This document shows positions 43,574 through 53,121 of a stretch of DNA of 59,005 bases, piece after piece (positions within the stretch are counted from its first letter, which is position 1; the number at the start of each line of letters is the position of its first letter). The notes under the pieces were generated by a model, which saw only the letters and a list, made by a program, of their open reading frames with translations, was not told the origin of the DNA and did not search any database. Where the stretch lies: assembly GCA_902798705.1 (NCBI GenBank), contig CADBXS010000009.1:1-59005 (forward strand), read 5' to 3'. The translations under genes and the position numbers were made by a program. The stretch comes from an uncultured Bacteroidales bacterium. Its GTDB lineage: Bacteria; Bacteroidota; Bacteroidia; Bacteroidales; Bacteroidaceae.

Positions 43574-46340
43574 TTAATGAGCTTCCAGCCAGTTCTTTCC
43601 CCATCCGCAGTCGGCGATGAGCGGAACAGACATGGTGAAGGCCCGCTCCATTTCTTCAATGACGAGACGCTGGAGAGTTTCCTTCTCTTCGGGTAAGACA
43701 CTGAAATTCAGTTCGTCATGCACTTGCAGAATCATCTTTGAGCGGATGCCTTCAGCTTGCATACGGTGGTCGATGCGCACCATGGCAATCTTGATGATGT
43801 CGGCTGCGGTTCCTTGAATTGGTGCATTGATGGCGTTGCGTTCAGCAAAGCCACGCACGGTGGCGTTGTGGGAATTGATGTCGGGGAGATAACAGCGACG
43901 TCCAAAGAGCGTCTCGGTGTAGCCTTTCTGACGTGCCATCTCGATGGATTTTTCCATGTAATCCTTCACCTTGGGATAGGTGGCAAAGTACTCGTCGATG
44001 AGTTCGTTCGCCTCTGCTCGGCTCACCTGCATGCGCTCGGCGAGTAATCATATTGGCATCGCCACTCAGATGCGCCATGATTCGGAGTTCGATTTGTGAG
44101 TAATCGGCAGAGAAGAACTCGCTTCCAGGCTCTGGAATGAACGCCTTGCGCACTTCCTTTCCGTTCTCGTCGCGAATAGGGATGTTCTGCAAATTTGGAT
44201 TCGAGGAGGATAGACGACCAGTCGTCGTAACAGCCTGATTATAAGATGTGTGGATATGTCCTGTCCTTGGATTAATCAGTTCGGGAAGAGTGTCGATATA
44301 GGTGGAAAGAAGTTTCTTGTATCCCCGATAATTGAGGATTTTTTCCACGATAGGATGTCGGCTTCTGAGGTTTTGGAGCACGTCTTCGGAGGTGACGTAT
44401 TGTCCCGTTTTCGTCTTCTTCGCCTTCTCCACGATTTTGAGTTTTCCGAAGAGGATTTCACCCACTTGTCGAGGCGATGATATGTTGAAATTCTCGCCTG
44501 CCATCTCGTGGATTTCTTTCTCTATTTCGTCCATCTTCTTGCTGAATTCAATCGACGTTTGCTTCAGCGAGTCGGTGTCGATCATCACGCCATTCCTTTC
44601 CATCCGAGCCAGCACAGGCATGAGTGGCATCTCGATGTTGTGGAAAAGGTTGAAAAGTCCTTCGCGATGGAGTTCTTCATTTAACACCTTATATAATTGT
44701 AGGGTGATGTCCGCATCCTCGGCTGCGTACTCATAGACTTCCGACGGAGCGAGCTCGCGCATGGACTTCTGATTTTTACCACGTGGACCAATCAACTCGT
44801 CGATGTGGATGGTTTTGTAATTGAGATAGATTTCGGAGAGGTAGTCCATGTTGTGGCGTAGTTCAGGATGAAGAACATAGTGCGCAATCATCGTGTCGAA
44901 CATTTCGCCTTTCACTTCGATGCCATAGTTGGCGAGGACCATGATGTCGTATTTCAGATTTTGTCCGATTTTCAAAATCGACTCATCAGCATAGACTTTT
45001 TTGAATTTTTCCAAAATTCGGAGTGCTTCCTCACGTTCGGATGGGATAGGAACGTAGTAAGCTTCGTTTTCCTTCACGGAAAAGCTTAAACCCACTAATT
45101 CGGCACTCATGGCATCGGTTGAAGTGGTTTCTGTGTCTAAACTGAGAATTTTTTCAGACAGAAATTTTTGGCAAATTTTCTCAATATCCTCTTCTGTTTC
45201 AATGAGTTGATAATCGTGAGGGGTCGTTTTTAAGGCTTTGAGAATTGAATTTTCGGGCAAATTCGCCCCCTCGTCCGCGAATTTTAAAATCTCAACGCCC
45301 GTTTTTTGACTTTCTTTAACATTTCCTTCATCAAAAAGTGAGAGTTGCGGATTTTGTTGAAGCGGTTCGGAAGATGAAGCAAAGAGGTCTCCCATTCCAG
45401 AATTTTGCTTTTTTTCTTTCTGAAGAGTTTTGCTTGTTGAGAAAATTTTTTCTGGTTCCACGATTCCCGAGTGCGCTTCCATCACTCGATGGGTGAGTGT
45501 TCGAAATTCGAGTCGCTCGAAAATCTTCTTCACTTCTTCCAAGTTGATGTCCTCACGCTTCAGCTCTTCAAGGGAAATTTCAACTGGAACATCGGTCTTG
45601 ATGGTGACGAGGAATTTGGAGAAGCTGATTTGTTCCTTGTTCTCTTCAACCTTCTTTTTGATGGCACCTTTTAGTTTGTCGGTATTCTCCAAGAGTTGAT
45701 CGATGGAGCCAAATTCTTGAATGAGTTTGACAGCGGTCTTTTCGCCCACACCGGGACAACCAGGTATGTTGTCGGAGGCATCGCCCATAAGTCCGAGTAA
45801 GTCGATGACCTGACTGGTGTTCTCGATACCGTATTTTTCACAAATTTCTTTCTCTCCTAAGAGTTGGAAATCCTTGGTTTTGGTGTCTGGTTTGTACATC
45901 CACACGTTTGGACGCACCAGTTGCCCATAATCCTTGTCAGGAGTCATCATGAAAACGCCGATTTCATCGGAAGAAAACTGCCATGCCAAGGTTCCAATCA
46001 CGTCGTCTGCTTCGAATCCAGGGACCTCAATGATAGGAATGTTGTAGGCTTGAAGCAATTCCTTGATGATGGGTACTGCGAAACGAATTGCCTCAGGTGT
46101 TTCCTCGCGTTGAGCCTTGTATTGAGGATAGATTTCGTGTCGAAATGTACCTCCTTTGGGGTCGAAAGCCACACCTATGTAATCAGGATTCTCTTTTTTC
46201 AGCACTTCTTCGAGCGTGTTGACAAAGCCCATAATAGCCGAAGTGTCTTCGCCTTTACTGTTTTTAATTGGAGTGCGAATAAAGCCATAATATGCTCTAT
46301 AAATGAGCGCGTATGCGTCAAGAAGGAACAGCTTTTTCAT
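43574..46340 (-). pseudogene. polA: DNA polymerase I, internal deletion and frameshift in the polymerase domain
   Basis: The start ATG at 46340 gives KKLFLLDAYALIYRAYYGF. The 5' nuclease and 3'-5' exonuclease parts look complete (LSLDTETTSTDAMS, YAAEDADITLQLY), as does the palm start (SADYSQIELRIMAHLSGDAN). After NMI (about 44048) the sense jumps frame to LAERMQVSRAEANELIDEYF and continues to VHDELNF and the normal C terminus. By comparison with E. coli PolA about 49 residues are missing, including the O-helix with the R754, K758 and F762 equivalents, and the frame is shifted. As written, the product could keep nuclease but not polymerase activity. Confidence 0.88.
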
Positions 46341-46401
46341 TTTTTTTGAAAATTTTGCCCTCAAAGTTAAGCAAATAATTCCAAGTCCCAAGTTTATTTG
46401 C

Positions 46402-46409
46402 TAAATTTG
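46402..46409 (+). promoter_or_regulatory. -7 box of the polyprenyl synthase gene
   Basis: TAAATTTG about 60 bases before the ATG. A divergent minus-strand TAACTTTG (plus about 46363-46370) could serve polA. The -33 elements are unclear. Confidence 0.45.
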
Positions 46410-46468
46410 TACCCGATTTTGAAAATTATTCGTTCACAGCGTAAATTTTTCAGACAAACTACACATTA

Positions 46469-47446
46469 ATGAACGATATCATCCAGTTAGCAAAACCTGT
46501 AGAGAGAGAAATGAATCAGTGCAAGGATTTGTTCGATTCATTTATGCAACACTCACGCAATCTTCTCTTGAACGATGTGCTTCAGCGCATTACCTCAAGA
46601 AAAGGAAAGATGATGCGCCCTCTTCTCACGCTTTTGGTCGCTAAATTGTTGGGTGAAATCAATGATAACACTCTTTCTTCCGCACTCTCTTTTGAGTTTT
46701 TACACACTGCAAGTCTTGTTCATGATGACATTGTGGACGAGAGTTGCGAGCGTCGTGGCAATCCCTCTGTAAATCAATTATTTGGAGATAAAGTTGCAGT
46801 GCTTGTAGGTGATTATTTGCTTTCTCATGTATTGATTAATGCAGCCAAAACACGTAATTCTCGTTTGGTAGAAATCGTTGCAAAGGTATCGGAATGTTTG
46901 GCGGATGGCGAATTGCTTCAGTTGAGAAACATCTACAATCGGAATATTTCAGAAGAAGTGTATTTCCACATTATTCAGGGTAAGACTGCAGAGCTTTTTG
47001 CCGCTGCTGCTGAAGGAGGAGCGCTGTCAGTGAACGCTAATGAGAAAGACTTGCAGACGATGCGCTCTTTCGGTGAAACTGTGGGCATTTGCTTCCAAAT
47101 CAAGGATGATATCTTCGATTACATTGCTGGTGATGAAATCGGTAAGCCTACAGGCAATGACATGGCTGAAGGAAAACTTACCTTGCCAGTGATACATGCC
47201 TTATTTTCAACGAATCAAGAGGATATGTTTGCGCTGGCAAACAAGGTGAAAGATGGCAGTATTTCTGCCGATGAAATCGCCACTTTAGTTCGCTTCACTC
47301 TCGATAATCATGGTATTGATTATGCTGAAAAGGTCATGGTGGAATATGCCGACAAGGCAAAATCTTTGCTTGCTTGCTACCCAGATAGTGATGTGAAGAC
47401 TTCCTTGATGAAATATGTGGATTACGTGATTTATCGCAATTATTAG
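46469..47446 (+). CDS. Polyprenyl diphosphate synthase
   Basis: 325 residues with both Asp-rich motifs, HDDIVDES and KDDIFDYIAGDEIGKPTGND, and the KMMRPLL substrate-binding segment. The trans-isoprenyl synthase elongates farnesyl-type precursors to the side chain of quinones (octaprenyl- or solanesyl-type). Chain length cannot be told from sequence alone. It is divergent from polA and upstream of the PurF-like gene. Confidence 0.93.
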   Translation: MNDIIQLAKPVEREMNQCKDLFDSFMQHSRNLLLNDVLQRITSRKGKMMRPLLTLLVAKLLGEINDNTLSSALSFEFLHTASLVHDDIVDESCERRGNPSVNQLFGDKVAVLVGDYLLSHVLINAAKTRNSRLVEIVAKVSECLADGELLQLRNIYNRNISEEVYFHIIQGKTAELFAAAAEGGALSVNANEKDLQTMRSFGETVGICFQIKDDIFDYIAGDEIGKPTGNDMAEGKLTLPVIHALFSTNQEDMFALANKVKDGSISADEIATLVRFTLDNHGIDYAEKVMVEYADKAKSLLACYPDSDVKTSLMKYVDYVIYRNY

Positions 47447-47522
47447 TGCGCTGATTTCCAATGGATTTCAGTGCATTTTATTTTTATTTGTTTCATATTA
47501 ATTTAATATATATTCAATAAGT

Positions 47523-48962
47523 ATGGGAGGTTTTTTTGGTACAGTTCAGTTACAGAGCTGCGTCAATGATTTGTTTTATGGTACAGACTATAATTCGCAT
47601 TTAGGAACAAAACGTGCGGGTTTGGTTACTTTTGATGAGGATAAAGGTTTTACAAGAACCATCCACAGTTTGGAACGCGATTATTTCCGCTCGCGTTTCG
47701 AACCAGAGTTGAGTGGGTTTTTAGGAAATTTAGGTATCGGTGTCATTAGTGATACTGACCCACAACCTATCTTAATTAACTCTCACTTAGGCCGTTACGC
47801 TGTTGTCACTGTGGCTAAAGTGAACAATCTTCGTGAGATTGCTGCTGAATTGTTGCAGAAGGGTATGCACCTGAGTGAGATGAGTTCGAACAATATCAAT
47901 CAGACTGAATTGATATCTGTTCTTATTAATATGGGATCTACCTTTACTGAAGGTATCAACTTGGTGTATGAAAAGGTAAAAGGTTCTTGCTCAATGTTGA
48001 TTCTTACTGAAGATGGCATTATTGCAGCGCGCGACGCTTTGGGAAGAACCCCAATAACTATCGGTAAGAAAGAAGGTGCTTATGCAGTAAGTAGTGAGAG
48101 TACCAGCTTCCCAAACCTTGATTATCAGATAATTAAAGACTTAGGACCTGGAGAAATTGTACGTATTCATGCTGATGGTGTGGAAGTGCTTCAACAACCT
48201 TTCAAACGCAAGCAAATATGTTCTTTCCTTTGGGTTTATTATGGTTTCCCTGCCAGTGATTATGAGGGAATTAATGTGGAAGCTGTACGCGAACAATGTG
48301 GGAAAGTGATGGGTGAGGAGGATGATGTGGAGGCTGACCTTGTTTGTGGTATTCCAGACTCTGGTGTGGGAACTGCACTTGGTTATTCAGAAGGACATCA
48401 CATTCCCTATAAGCGTGCAGTATTGAAATATACACCTACTTGGCCTCGTAGCTTTACTCCTGGAAATCAGCTTCGTAGAGACTTGGTTGCCAAGATGAAA
48501 CTCATTCCAAATGGTGCTTTACTGAAAGATAGTCGCATTGTTTTCTGCGATGATAGTATCGTTCGTGGTACACAATTGAAGGATAACGTGAAAACTTTCT
48601 ACGATTACGGCGCTAAAGAAGTGCACGTTCGCATTTCTTGCCCTCCATTGGTATATGGATGTCCCTTCATTGGTTTTACCGCCTCTAAGAGCGATTTGGA
48701 GCTTATAACGCGACGTATTATTCGTGATATAGAGGGTGATCCTAATAAGAATTTGGAGCAATACTCCAAGACAGATTCACCTGAATACAATCGCATGGTT
48801 GAAGAAATCGCTAAAAGACTGGGGCTTTCAACCGTGAAATTCAATAAGATAGAGACTTTGGTTGATGCTATTGGTTTACCAAAATGCGATATTTGTACGC
48901 ATTGTTTCGATGGAACGAGCTTTAACTATTGTAAATGTCACGATAGTGAGGACGAAAAATAA
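47523..48962 (+). CDS. PurF-like amidophosphoribosyltransferase lacking the N-terminal Cys
   Basis: 479 residues. The N-terminal Ntn-glutaminase domain is recognisable, but it begins MGGFFGTVQ instead of MCGIxG, so the expected Cys2 nucleophile is Gly. The PRPP site VFCDDSIVRGTQLKD is intact. The iron-sulfur-type cysteines (CSFLWVYYGFP, CPPLVYGC, CDICTHC) are retained. Such a protein could use ammonia directly, depend on another amidotransferase, or have a regulatory role (inference). It is 76 bases after the polyprenyl synthase gene; a normal purF is presumably elsewhere. Confidence 0.88.
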   Translation: MGGFFGTVQLQSCVNDLFYGTDYNSHLGTKRAGLVTFDEDKGFTRTIHSLERDYFRSRFEPELSGFLGNLGIGVISDTDPQPILINSHLGRYAVVTVAKVNNLREIAAELLQKGMHLSEMSSNNINQTELISVLINMGSTFTEGINLVYEKVKGSCSMLILTEDGIIAARDALGRTPITIGKKEGAYAVSSESTSFPNLDYQIIKDLGPGEIVRIHADGVEVLQQPFKRKQICSFLWVYYGFPASDYEGINVEAVREQCGKVMGEEDDVEADLVCGIPDSGVGTALGYSEGHHIPYKRAVLKYTPTWPRSFTPGNQLRRDLVAKMKLIPNGALLKDSRIVFCDDSIVRGTQLKDNVKTFYDYGAKEVHVRISCPPLVYGCPFIGFTASKSDLELITRRIIRDIEGDPNKNLEQYSKTDSPEYNRMVEEIAKRLGLSTVKFNKIETLVDAIGLPKCDICTHCFDGTSFNYCKCHDSEDEK

Positions 48963-48986
48963 ACTATTATCATATTTATATTGAAC

Positions 48987-49024
48987 AAAAAGGCACTGTG
49001 TTCCTCGTGAAACAGTGCCTTTTT
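48987..49024. terminator. Terminator hairpin whose loop resembles parS
   Basis: Arms AAAAAGGCACTGT and ACAGTGCCTTTTT are perfectly complementary. The 16-mer TGTTCCTCGTGAAACA at 48999-49014 matches the parS consensus TGTTNCACGTGAAACA at all but one core base. It terminates the PurF-like gene and could also serve deoC on the other strand. ParB binding is uncertain. Confidence 0.65.
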
Positions 49025-49082
49025 CAATGAATCTAAAGAGAAGATTTCCGTTCTTTCTTTGATGGGGTAGGGTGGGAGAGAG

Positions 49083-49970
49083 TTAGAAGAATTTCACTTC
49101 CTCACCTGTTATGTCGCTCAACAGTTTGTTGGCCAATGAACTGGTGCCGAGGCGCAACCATTGGTTGGTAAGCCATTTCTCGCCTAAAACCTCTTTGACG
49201 ATGGTGTAATAGGTGAGAGCGTCTTTCACGATTTTCATGCCTCCTGCAGGCTTAAAACCAATCTGAATGCCAGTCTTTTCGTAGTATTCCTTGATGGCCT
49301 GGCACATCACGAAGGCTGCTTCAGGAGTAGCTGCTGGCTCCAGTTTTCCTGTAGATGTCTTGATATAGTCAGCACCTGCATACATGCTAAGAATAGAGGC
49401 CTTTTTGATGTTTGAAGCGGTCTTCAAGCATCCTGTTTCCAGGATAACCTTCATCTTCTTTTCACCGCACACTGCTTTCAGTTCAGCGATGTCGTCTGCA
49501 ACACCTTCGTAGTCCTCGCTGAGGAACTTACCCACAGGCATTACAATGTCGATTTCAGTAGCTCCATCTTTGATGGCAAGAGCCGTTTCTGCCACTTTAA
49601 CCTCGATGAAAGTCTGTGAAGAAGGAAAGCTTCCAGATACACATGCTATTTCAACCTCTTCGTTCTCCAATGTGTCGTGGCATATTTTAGCGAAGTTTGG
49701 ATATACACAAACGGTGGCTACATGCCCGAGTTCAGGGTATTTGTCGTCGAACTCATTCACTTTTTCCACGAACTTCAGCACGCTTTCCTCACTATCTGTT
49801 GTTTTGAGCGTGGTCAGTTCTACAGAATTGAGTAGGAATTTCTTCACTTCCACTGTGTTGTTCTCTTCCAGATGCTCTTTTAGAAGGGTTTCCACTTGCC
49901 GTGCCACCTTCTCATCGTCGAGTTCCAAGTTGTACAGAGCAAAGGTTTGCTCGTATTTGTTTATTTCCAT
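49083..49970 (-). CDS. deoC: Deoxyribose-phosphate aldolase
   Basis: 295 residues. The Schiff-base Lys lies in ADYIKTSTGK, and MKVILETGCL and the IDIVMPVGKFL segment are also typical. It cleaves deoxyribose-5-phosphate to acetaldehyde and glyceraldehyde-3-phosphate in deoxynucleoside catabolism. It lies 57 bases downstream of dtd on the same strand. Confidence 0.94.
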   Translation of the reverse strand: MEINKYEQTFALYNLELDDEKVARQVETLLKEHLEENNTVEVKKFLLNSVELTTLKTTDSEESVLKFVEKVNEFDDKYPELGHVATVCVYPNFAKICHDTLENEEVEIACVSGSFPSSQTFIEVKVAETALAIKDGATEIDIVMPVGKFLSEDYEGVADDIAELKAVCGEKKMKVILETGCLKTASNIKKASILSMYAGADYIKTSTGKLEPAATPEAAFVMCQAIKEYYEKTGIQIGFKPAGGMKIVKDALTYYTIVKEVLGEKWLTNQWLRLGTSSLANKLLSDITGEEVKFF

Positions 49971-50027
49971 GATGATAATTATTTGAGGTTCAAATGTTTA
50001 ACTTTCAATTTTTCCCGATTTCATCGG

Positions 50028-50480
50028 CTATTCCTTGTTTTTTGTGTCCATACAGATGGTAACAGGGCCGTCGTTGAGCAATTCTACCTTCATATATGCT
50101 CCAAATTCACCCGTTCCCACTTGTTTTCCTAAGAACAGAGAGAGGGCAGAGCAGAACTTATCGTAAAGAGGTACGGTGACTTCGTGGCTTCCTGCCCGTA
50201 GATATGAAGGACGATTGCCTTTCTTGTACGAAGCCCAAAGCGTGAATTGGCTCACCACCAGTATTTCGCCGCCTACATCTAATATGGAACGATTCATAAC
50301 TCCGTTTTCATCGTCGAAGATGCGAAGCGATACAATCTTTTTGCTGAGCCACTGGATGTCTTCGTCATTGTCTGCGTTTTCACAACCGACCAGTACCAAC
50401 AAACCATTGCCAATGGACGATTTCACCGCTCCATCGATGGAGACTGTTGCACGTGAAACTCTCTGAATTACTGCTCTCAT
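50028..50480 (-). CDS. dtd: D-aminoacyl-tRNA deacylase
   Basis: 150 residues with MRAVIQRVSRATVSIDG at the start and the two active-site motifs SQFTLWA and NDGPVTICMD. It removes D-amino acids mischarged on tRNA. A minus-strand TAATTTTG box at plus 50497-50504 is close to the ATG. The codons for about residues 7-12 overlap a parS-like sequence. Confidence 0.95.
   Translation of the reverse strand: MRAVIQRVSRATVSIDGAVKSSIGNGLLVLVGCENADNDEDIQWLSKKIVSLRIFDDENGVMNRSILDVGGEILVVSQFTLWASYKKGNRPSYLRAGSHEVTVPLYDKFCSALSLFLGKQVGTGEFGAYMKVELLNDGPVTICMDTKNKE
50445..50460. other. parS-like site inside dtd
   Basis: TGTTGCACGTGAAACT differs from the consensus TGTTNCACGTGAAACA only at the last base. It lies inside the 5' coding part of dtd. 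Confidence 0.6.
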
Positions 50481-50561
50481 TCCTCTTTGTTTTTTGCAAA
50501 ATTACTAAATCTTCTTCAATTATCTATATATTTTACAGCAAAACTTTTTTCGTTCTTATCT

Positions 50562-52376
50562 TTATTGTAGTCCCTCCTTCAGTAGTCTTGCTTTGGCAGG
50601 ACCGATTACTTCTGCTATTTCTTCCTCCTTTGCCTCTTTGATTCGCTTCACACTTCTGAACTTCTTCAGGAGCTGTGTTTTTGTTGCTTCACCAATACCC
50701 TTGATATTGTCCAACTCTGAAACCAGTTGGTGCTTGCTTCGCTTTTCACGATGGAAAGTGATAGCATAGCGGTGTACTTCATCTTGGATACGAGTGAGAA
50801 ATTGGAACAGAGGAGAATTCAACTCTATGCCGATGGTACGAATTGGAAATCCAAAAAGGAGTTCGTTGGTTCGGTGCTTGTTATCTTTTGCCAATCCCGC
50901 AATCGGTATTTCAAGATGTAGTTTGTCTTCCACAACGTGCCGAACTACCTCCATTTGTCCCTTTCCTCCATCGGTGATGATGAGATCGGGTAGGGGAGTG
51001 CTTTCTTCTATCATGCGTGAATAGCGACGTTCTACCACCTCTGCCATGGAGGCATAATCGTCAGGTCCTACCACAGTTTTGATATTATATTTTCGATAAT
51101 CGTTTTTCGACGGTTTTGCCTGTTTGAAAACTACGCATCCAGCCACCGCATCCGAGCCTTGTATGTTTGAATTATCAAAACATTCTATCGTGATAGGCAA
51201 CTTCCCAAGTCCTAATTTCTTCTGTAATTCCTTCAATAGGTTCGTGCTTCTTTGTTCTGGATTGAGCTTTTCAGCTTGCTTCATCTTGTCGAATTTGTAC
51301 TGCTTCACATTGGCAAGCGATAGGTCTAAAAGATGCTTCTTGTCACCTCTCTGAGGTACGGTAATGGTGACGTTGTTGAGTTCTATGTCGAGCGGGAATG
51401 GCACCACGATTTCCTTCGATTTGCTTTTATAGCGTTCGCGCATTTCTGCAATACCTAACGCAAGCATGTCTTCGGGTGATTCGTCTATCTTCTTCTTGAA
51501 TTCAAATGTAAAAGCTTGATTGATGCAACCATTCGTAACGTGCAGATAATTGATGTAAGAGCTTTTCTCTTCGTCTTCTATGCTGAACACGTCGATGTCG
51601 TAATCATAACCTGCAATCACTTCACTCTTCTCGACAAACTCACGCGCTAATTCATATTTCCGTCTAAGCATCATCGCCTCTTCGAAACGCATTTCCGCCG
51701 AAAGACGTTCCATTTGTTGAAGCATGCGCTGGCAGACAATCTTCGTATTTCCCTTCAGAATCTCGTGAATTTCATCAATGCTTTTCATGTATTCTTCGCG
51801 AGTTTGCTTGCCAACACATGGCGCCAAACAGTTCTTGATGTGGTATTCAAGACATACCTTATACTTTCCCTTTTCCACGTTTTCTTCCGTGATAGACATA
51901 CGGCATCGGCGAATTTGGTACATGCGGTTGATAAGTTCGAGCATGTTGTTGAGTGTGCCTGCGTGAGAGAAAGGACCGTAGTAGGTACCCCATTTTGAGT
52001 TGATGGTTCTTGTCTTGAAAACGCGAGGAAGATATTCGTTTGTCACGCAAACCGAAGGGTAAGTCTTGTCGTCCTTCAGCAAGATGTTGTAGCGTGGCTT
52101 ATATTTCTTGATGAGATTGTTCTCTAAGAGCAGTGCGTCCTCGTCCGTTGGAACCACCACGTAGTTGATGTCCTGAATCTTCGACACCAGAATTTGCGTC
52201 TTCCTGCTGTTCACTGTTTTCAGAAAGTAGGAGGACACGCGTCGCTTCAGGTTCTTGGCCTTGCCCACATAGATGATGGTTTTGTTCTCATCGAAATACT
52301 GGTAGCAGCCAGGGCTCTCGGGCAAGTTCAATACGATGTTCTTCAGTCTTTGCAGACGCTCTTCATCTTTCGTCAT
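50562..52376 (-). CDS. uvrC: Excinuclease ABC subunit C
   Basis: 604 residues from ATG 52376; the longer frame to 52523 runs through the parS palindrome. It has a GIY-YIG domain (PESPGCYQYF, TIIYVGKAKNLKRRVSSYF), a UVR segment (ERLSAEMRFEEAMMLRRKYE), the RNase H-like incision domain (ECFDNSNIQGSDAVAG) and a C-terminal helix-hairpin-helix (IKGIGEATKTQLLKKF). It makes both incisions in nucleotide excision repair with UvrAB. Confidence 0.95.
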   Translation of the reverse strand: MTKDEERLQRLKNIVLNLPESPGCYQYFDENKTIIYVGKAKNLKRRVSSYFLKTVNSRKTQILVSKIQDINYVVVPTDEDALLLENNLIKKYKPRYNILLKDDKTYPSVCVTNEYLPRVFKTRTINSKWGTYYGPFSHAGTLNNMLELINRMYQIRRCRMSITEENVEKGKYKVCLEYHIKNCLAPCVGKQTREEYMKSIDEIHEILKGNTKIVCQRMLQQMERLSAEMRFEEAMMLRRKYELAREFVEKSEVIAGYDYDIDVFSIEDEEKSSYINYLHVTNGCINQAFTFEFKKKIDESPEDMLALGIAEMRERYKSKSKEIVVPFPLDIELNNVTITVPQRGDKKHLLDLSLANVKQYKFDKMKQAEKLNPEQRSTNLLKELQKKLGLGKLPITIECFDNSNIQGSDAVAGCVVFKQAKPSKNDYRKYNIKTVVGPDDYASMAEVVERRYSRMIEESTPLPDLIITDGGKGQMEVVRHVVEDKLHLEIPIAGLAKDNKHRTNELLFGFPIRTIGIELNSPLFQFLTRIQDEVHRYAITFHREKRSKHQLVSELDNIKGIGEATKTQLLKKFRSVKRIKEAKEEEIAEVIGPAKARLLKEGLQ

Positions 52377-52426
52377 GTTAGTTCTCACTAAAGGTTGTTG
52401 GTTGAAGTTCTTCTTTAAGACAAAGA

Positions 52427-52462
52427 CGCTCAATTTGTTCCACGTGAAACAAATTGAGCGTA
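52427..52462. other. parS: parS site at the exact centre of a 36-bp inverted repeat
   Basis: TGTTCCACGTGAAACA (52437-52452) matches the parS consensus completely. The flanks extend the dyad to arms of 14 bp (ACGCTCAATTTGTT and AACAAATTGAGCGT). It lies between apt and uvrC and could also act as a transcription hairpin. Confidence 0.85.
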
Positions 52463-52515
52463 AGTTAATGTTTCTCAGCGACTTATGTGAATTAGTTTCT
52501 TCAATGCTTTCGCTG

Positions 52516-53046
52516 TTAAACACAAATGAGGGAGGTCACCTCGATGCCGTCGCCAATGTTCTCACGTCCGTAGAGACCTTCGTCGCGAATCTCTATGATG
52601 AAGTTCATGTAGCACTTCTTTGGGTTGAATTTTTTCACGAGTTCCCAGGCTGCCTTGATGGTACCACCCGTAGCGAGGAGGTCGTCGTGGATGAGCACCA
52701 CGTCGTTCTCGTTGATGGAGTCTTTGTGGATTTCGATGGTGTCGGTGCCATACTCCTTTTCAAAAGATTGGCTGACGGTCTCAGCTGGCAACTTGCCTGG
52801 CTTGCGACACATCACGAGTCCTGCGCCGAGACGACGGGCGAGGATGGCGCCCATGATGAATCCGCGTGACTCAATGCCTACCACCTTAGTGATGCCTTTG
52901 TCCTTGTAGAGCTCATAGAGTTCCTTGTCCATAATCTTGATGCACTTGGCATCCTTGAAGAGAGTTGTGACATCTCGGAAGTTGATGCCCTGCTTTGGGA
53001 AGTCTTCGATTGAACGAAGGTGCTTCATCAGATATTCATTATTCAT
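52516..53046 (-). CDS. apt: Adenine phosphoribosyltransferase
   Basis: 176 residues with the PRPP loop VLIHDDLLATGGT and VGIESRGFIMGA. It salvages adenine to AMP. It is flanked by parS sites on both sides. Confidence 0.95.
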   Translation of the reverse strand: MNNEYLMKHLRSIEDFPKQGINFRDVTTLFKDAKCIKIMDKELYELYKDKGITKVVGIESRGFIMGAILARRLGAGLVMCRKPGKLPAETVSQSFEKEYGTDTIEIHKDSINENDVVLIHDDLLATGGTIKAAWELVKKFNPKKCYMNFIIEIRDEGLYGRENIGDGIEVTSLICV

Positions 53047-53098
53047 GTTTCTTATGATGTTGATGATATGTGTTAGAATTTATTTCTTTGCTGGAAAA

Positions 53099-53114
53099 TG
53101 TTTCACGTGAAACA
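53099..53114. other. parS: parS site between apt and mnmG
   Basis: TGTTTCACGTGAAACA is a perfect 16-bp palindrome and full match to the ParB-binding consensus. It lies in the 75-base apt-mnmG gap. Confidence 0.9.
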
Positions 53115-53121
53115 GCTACTC

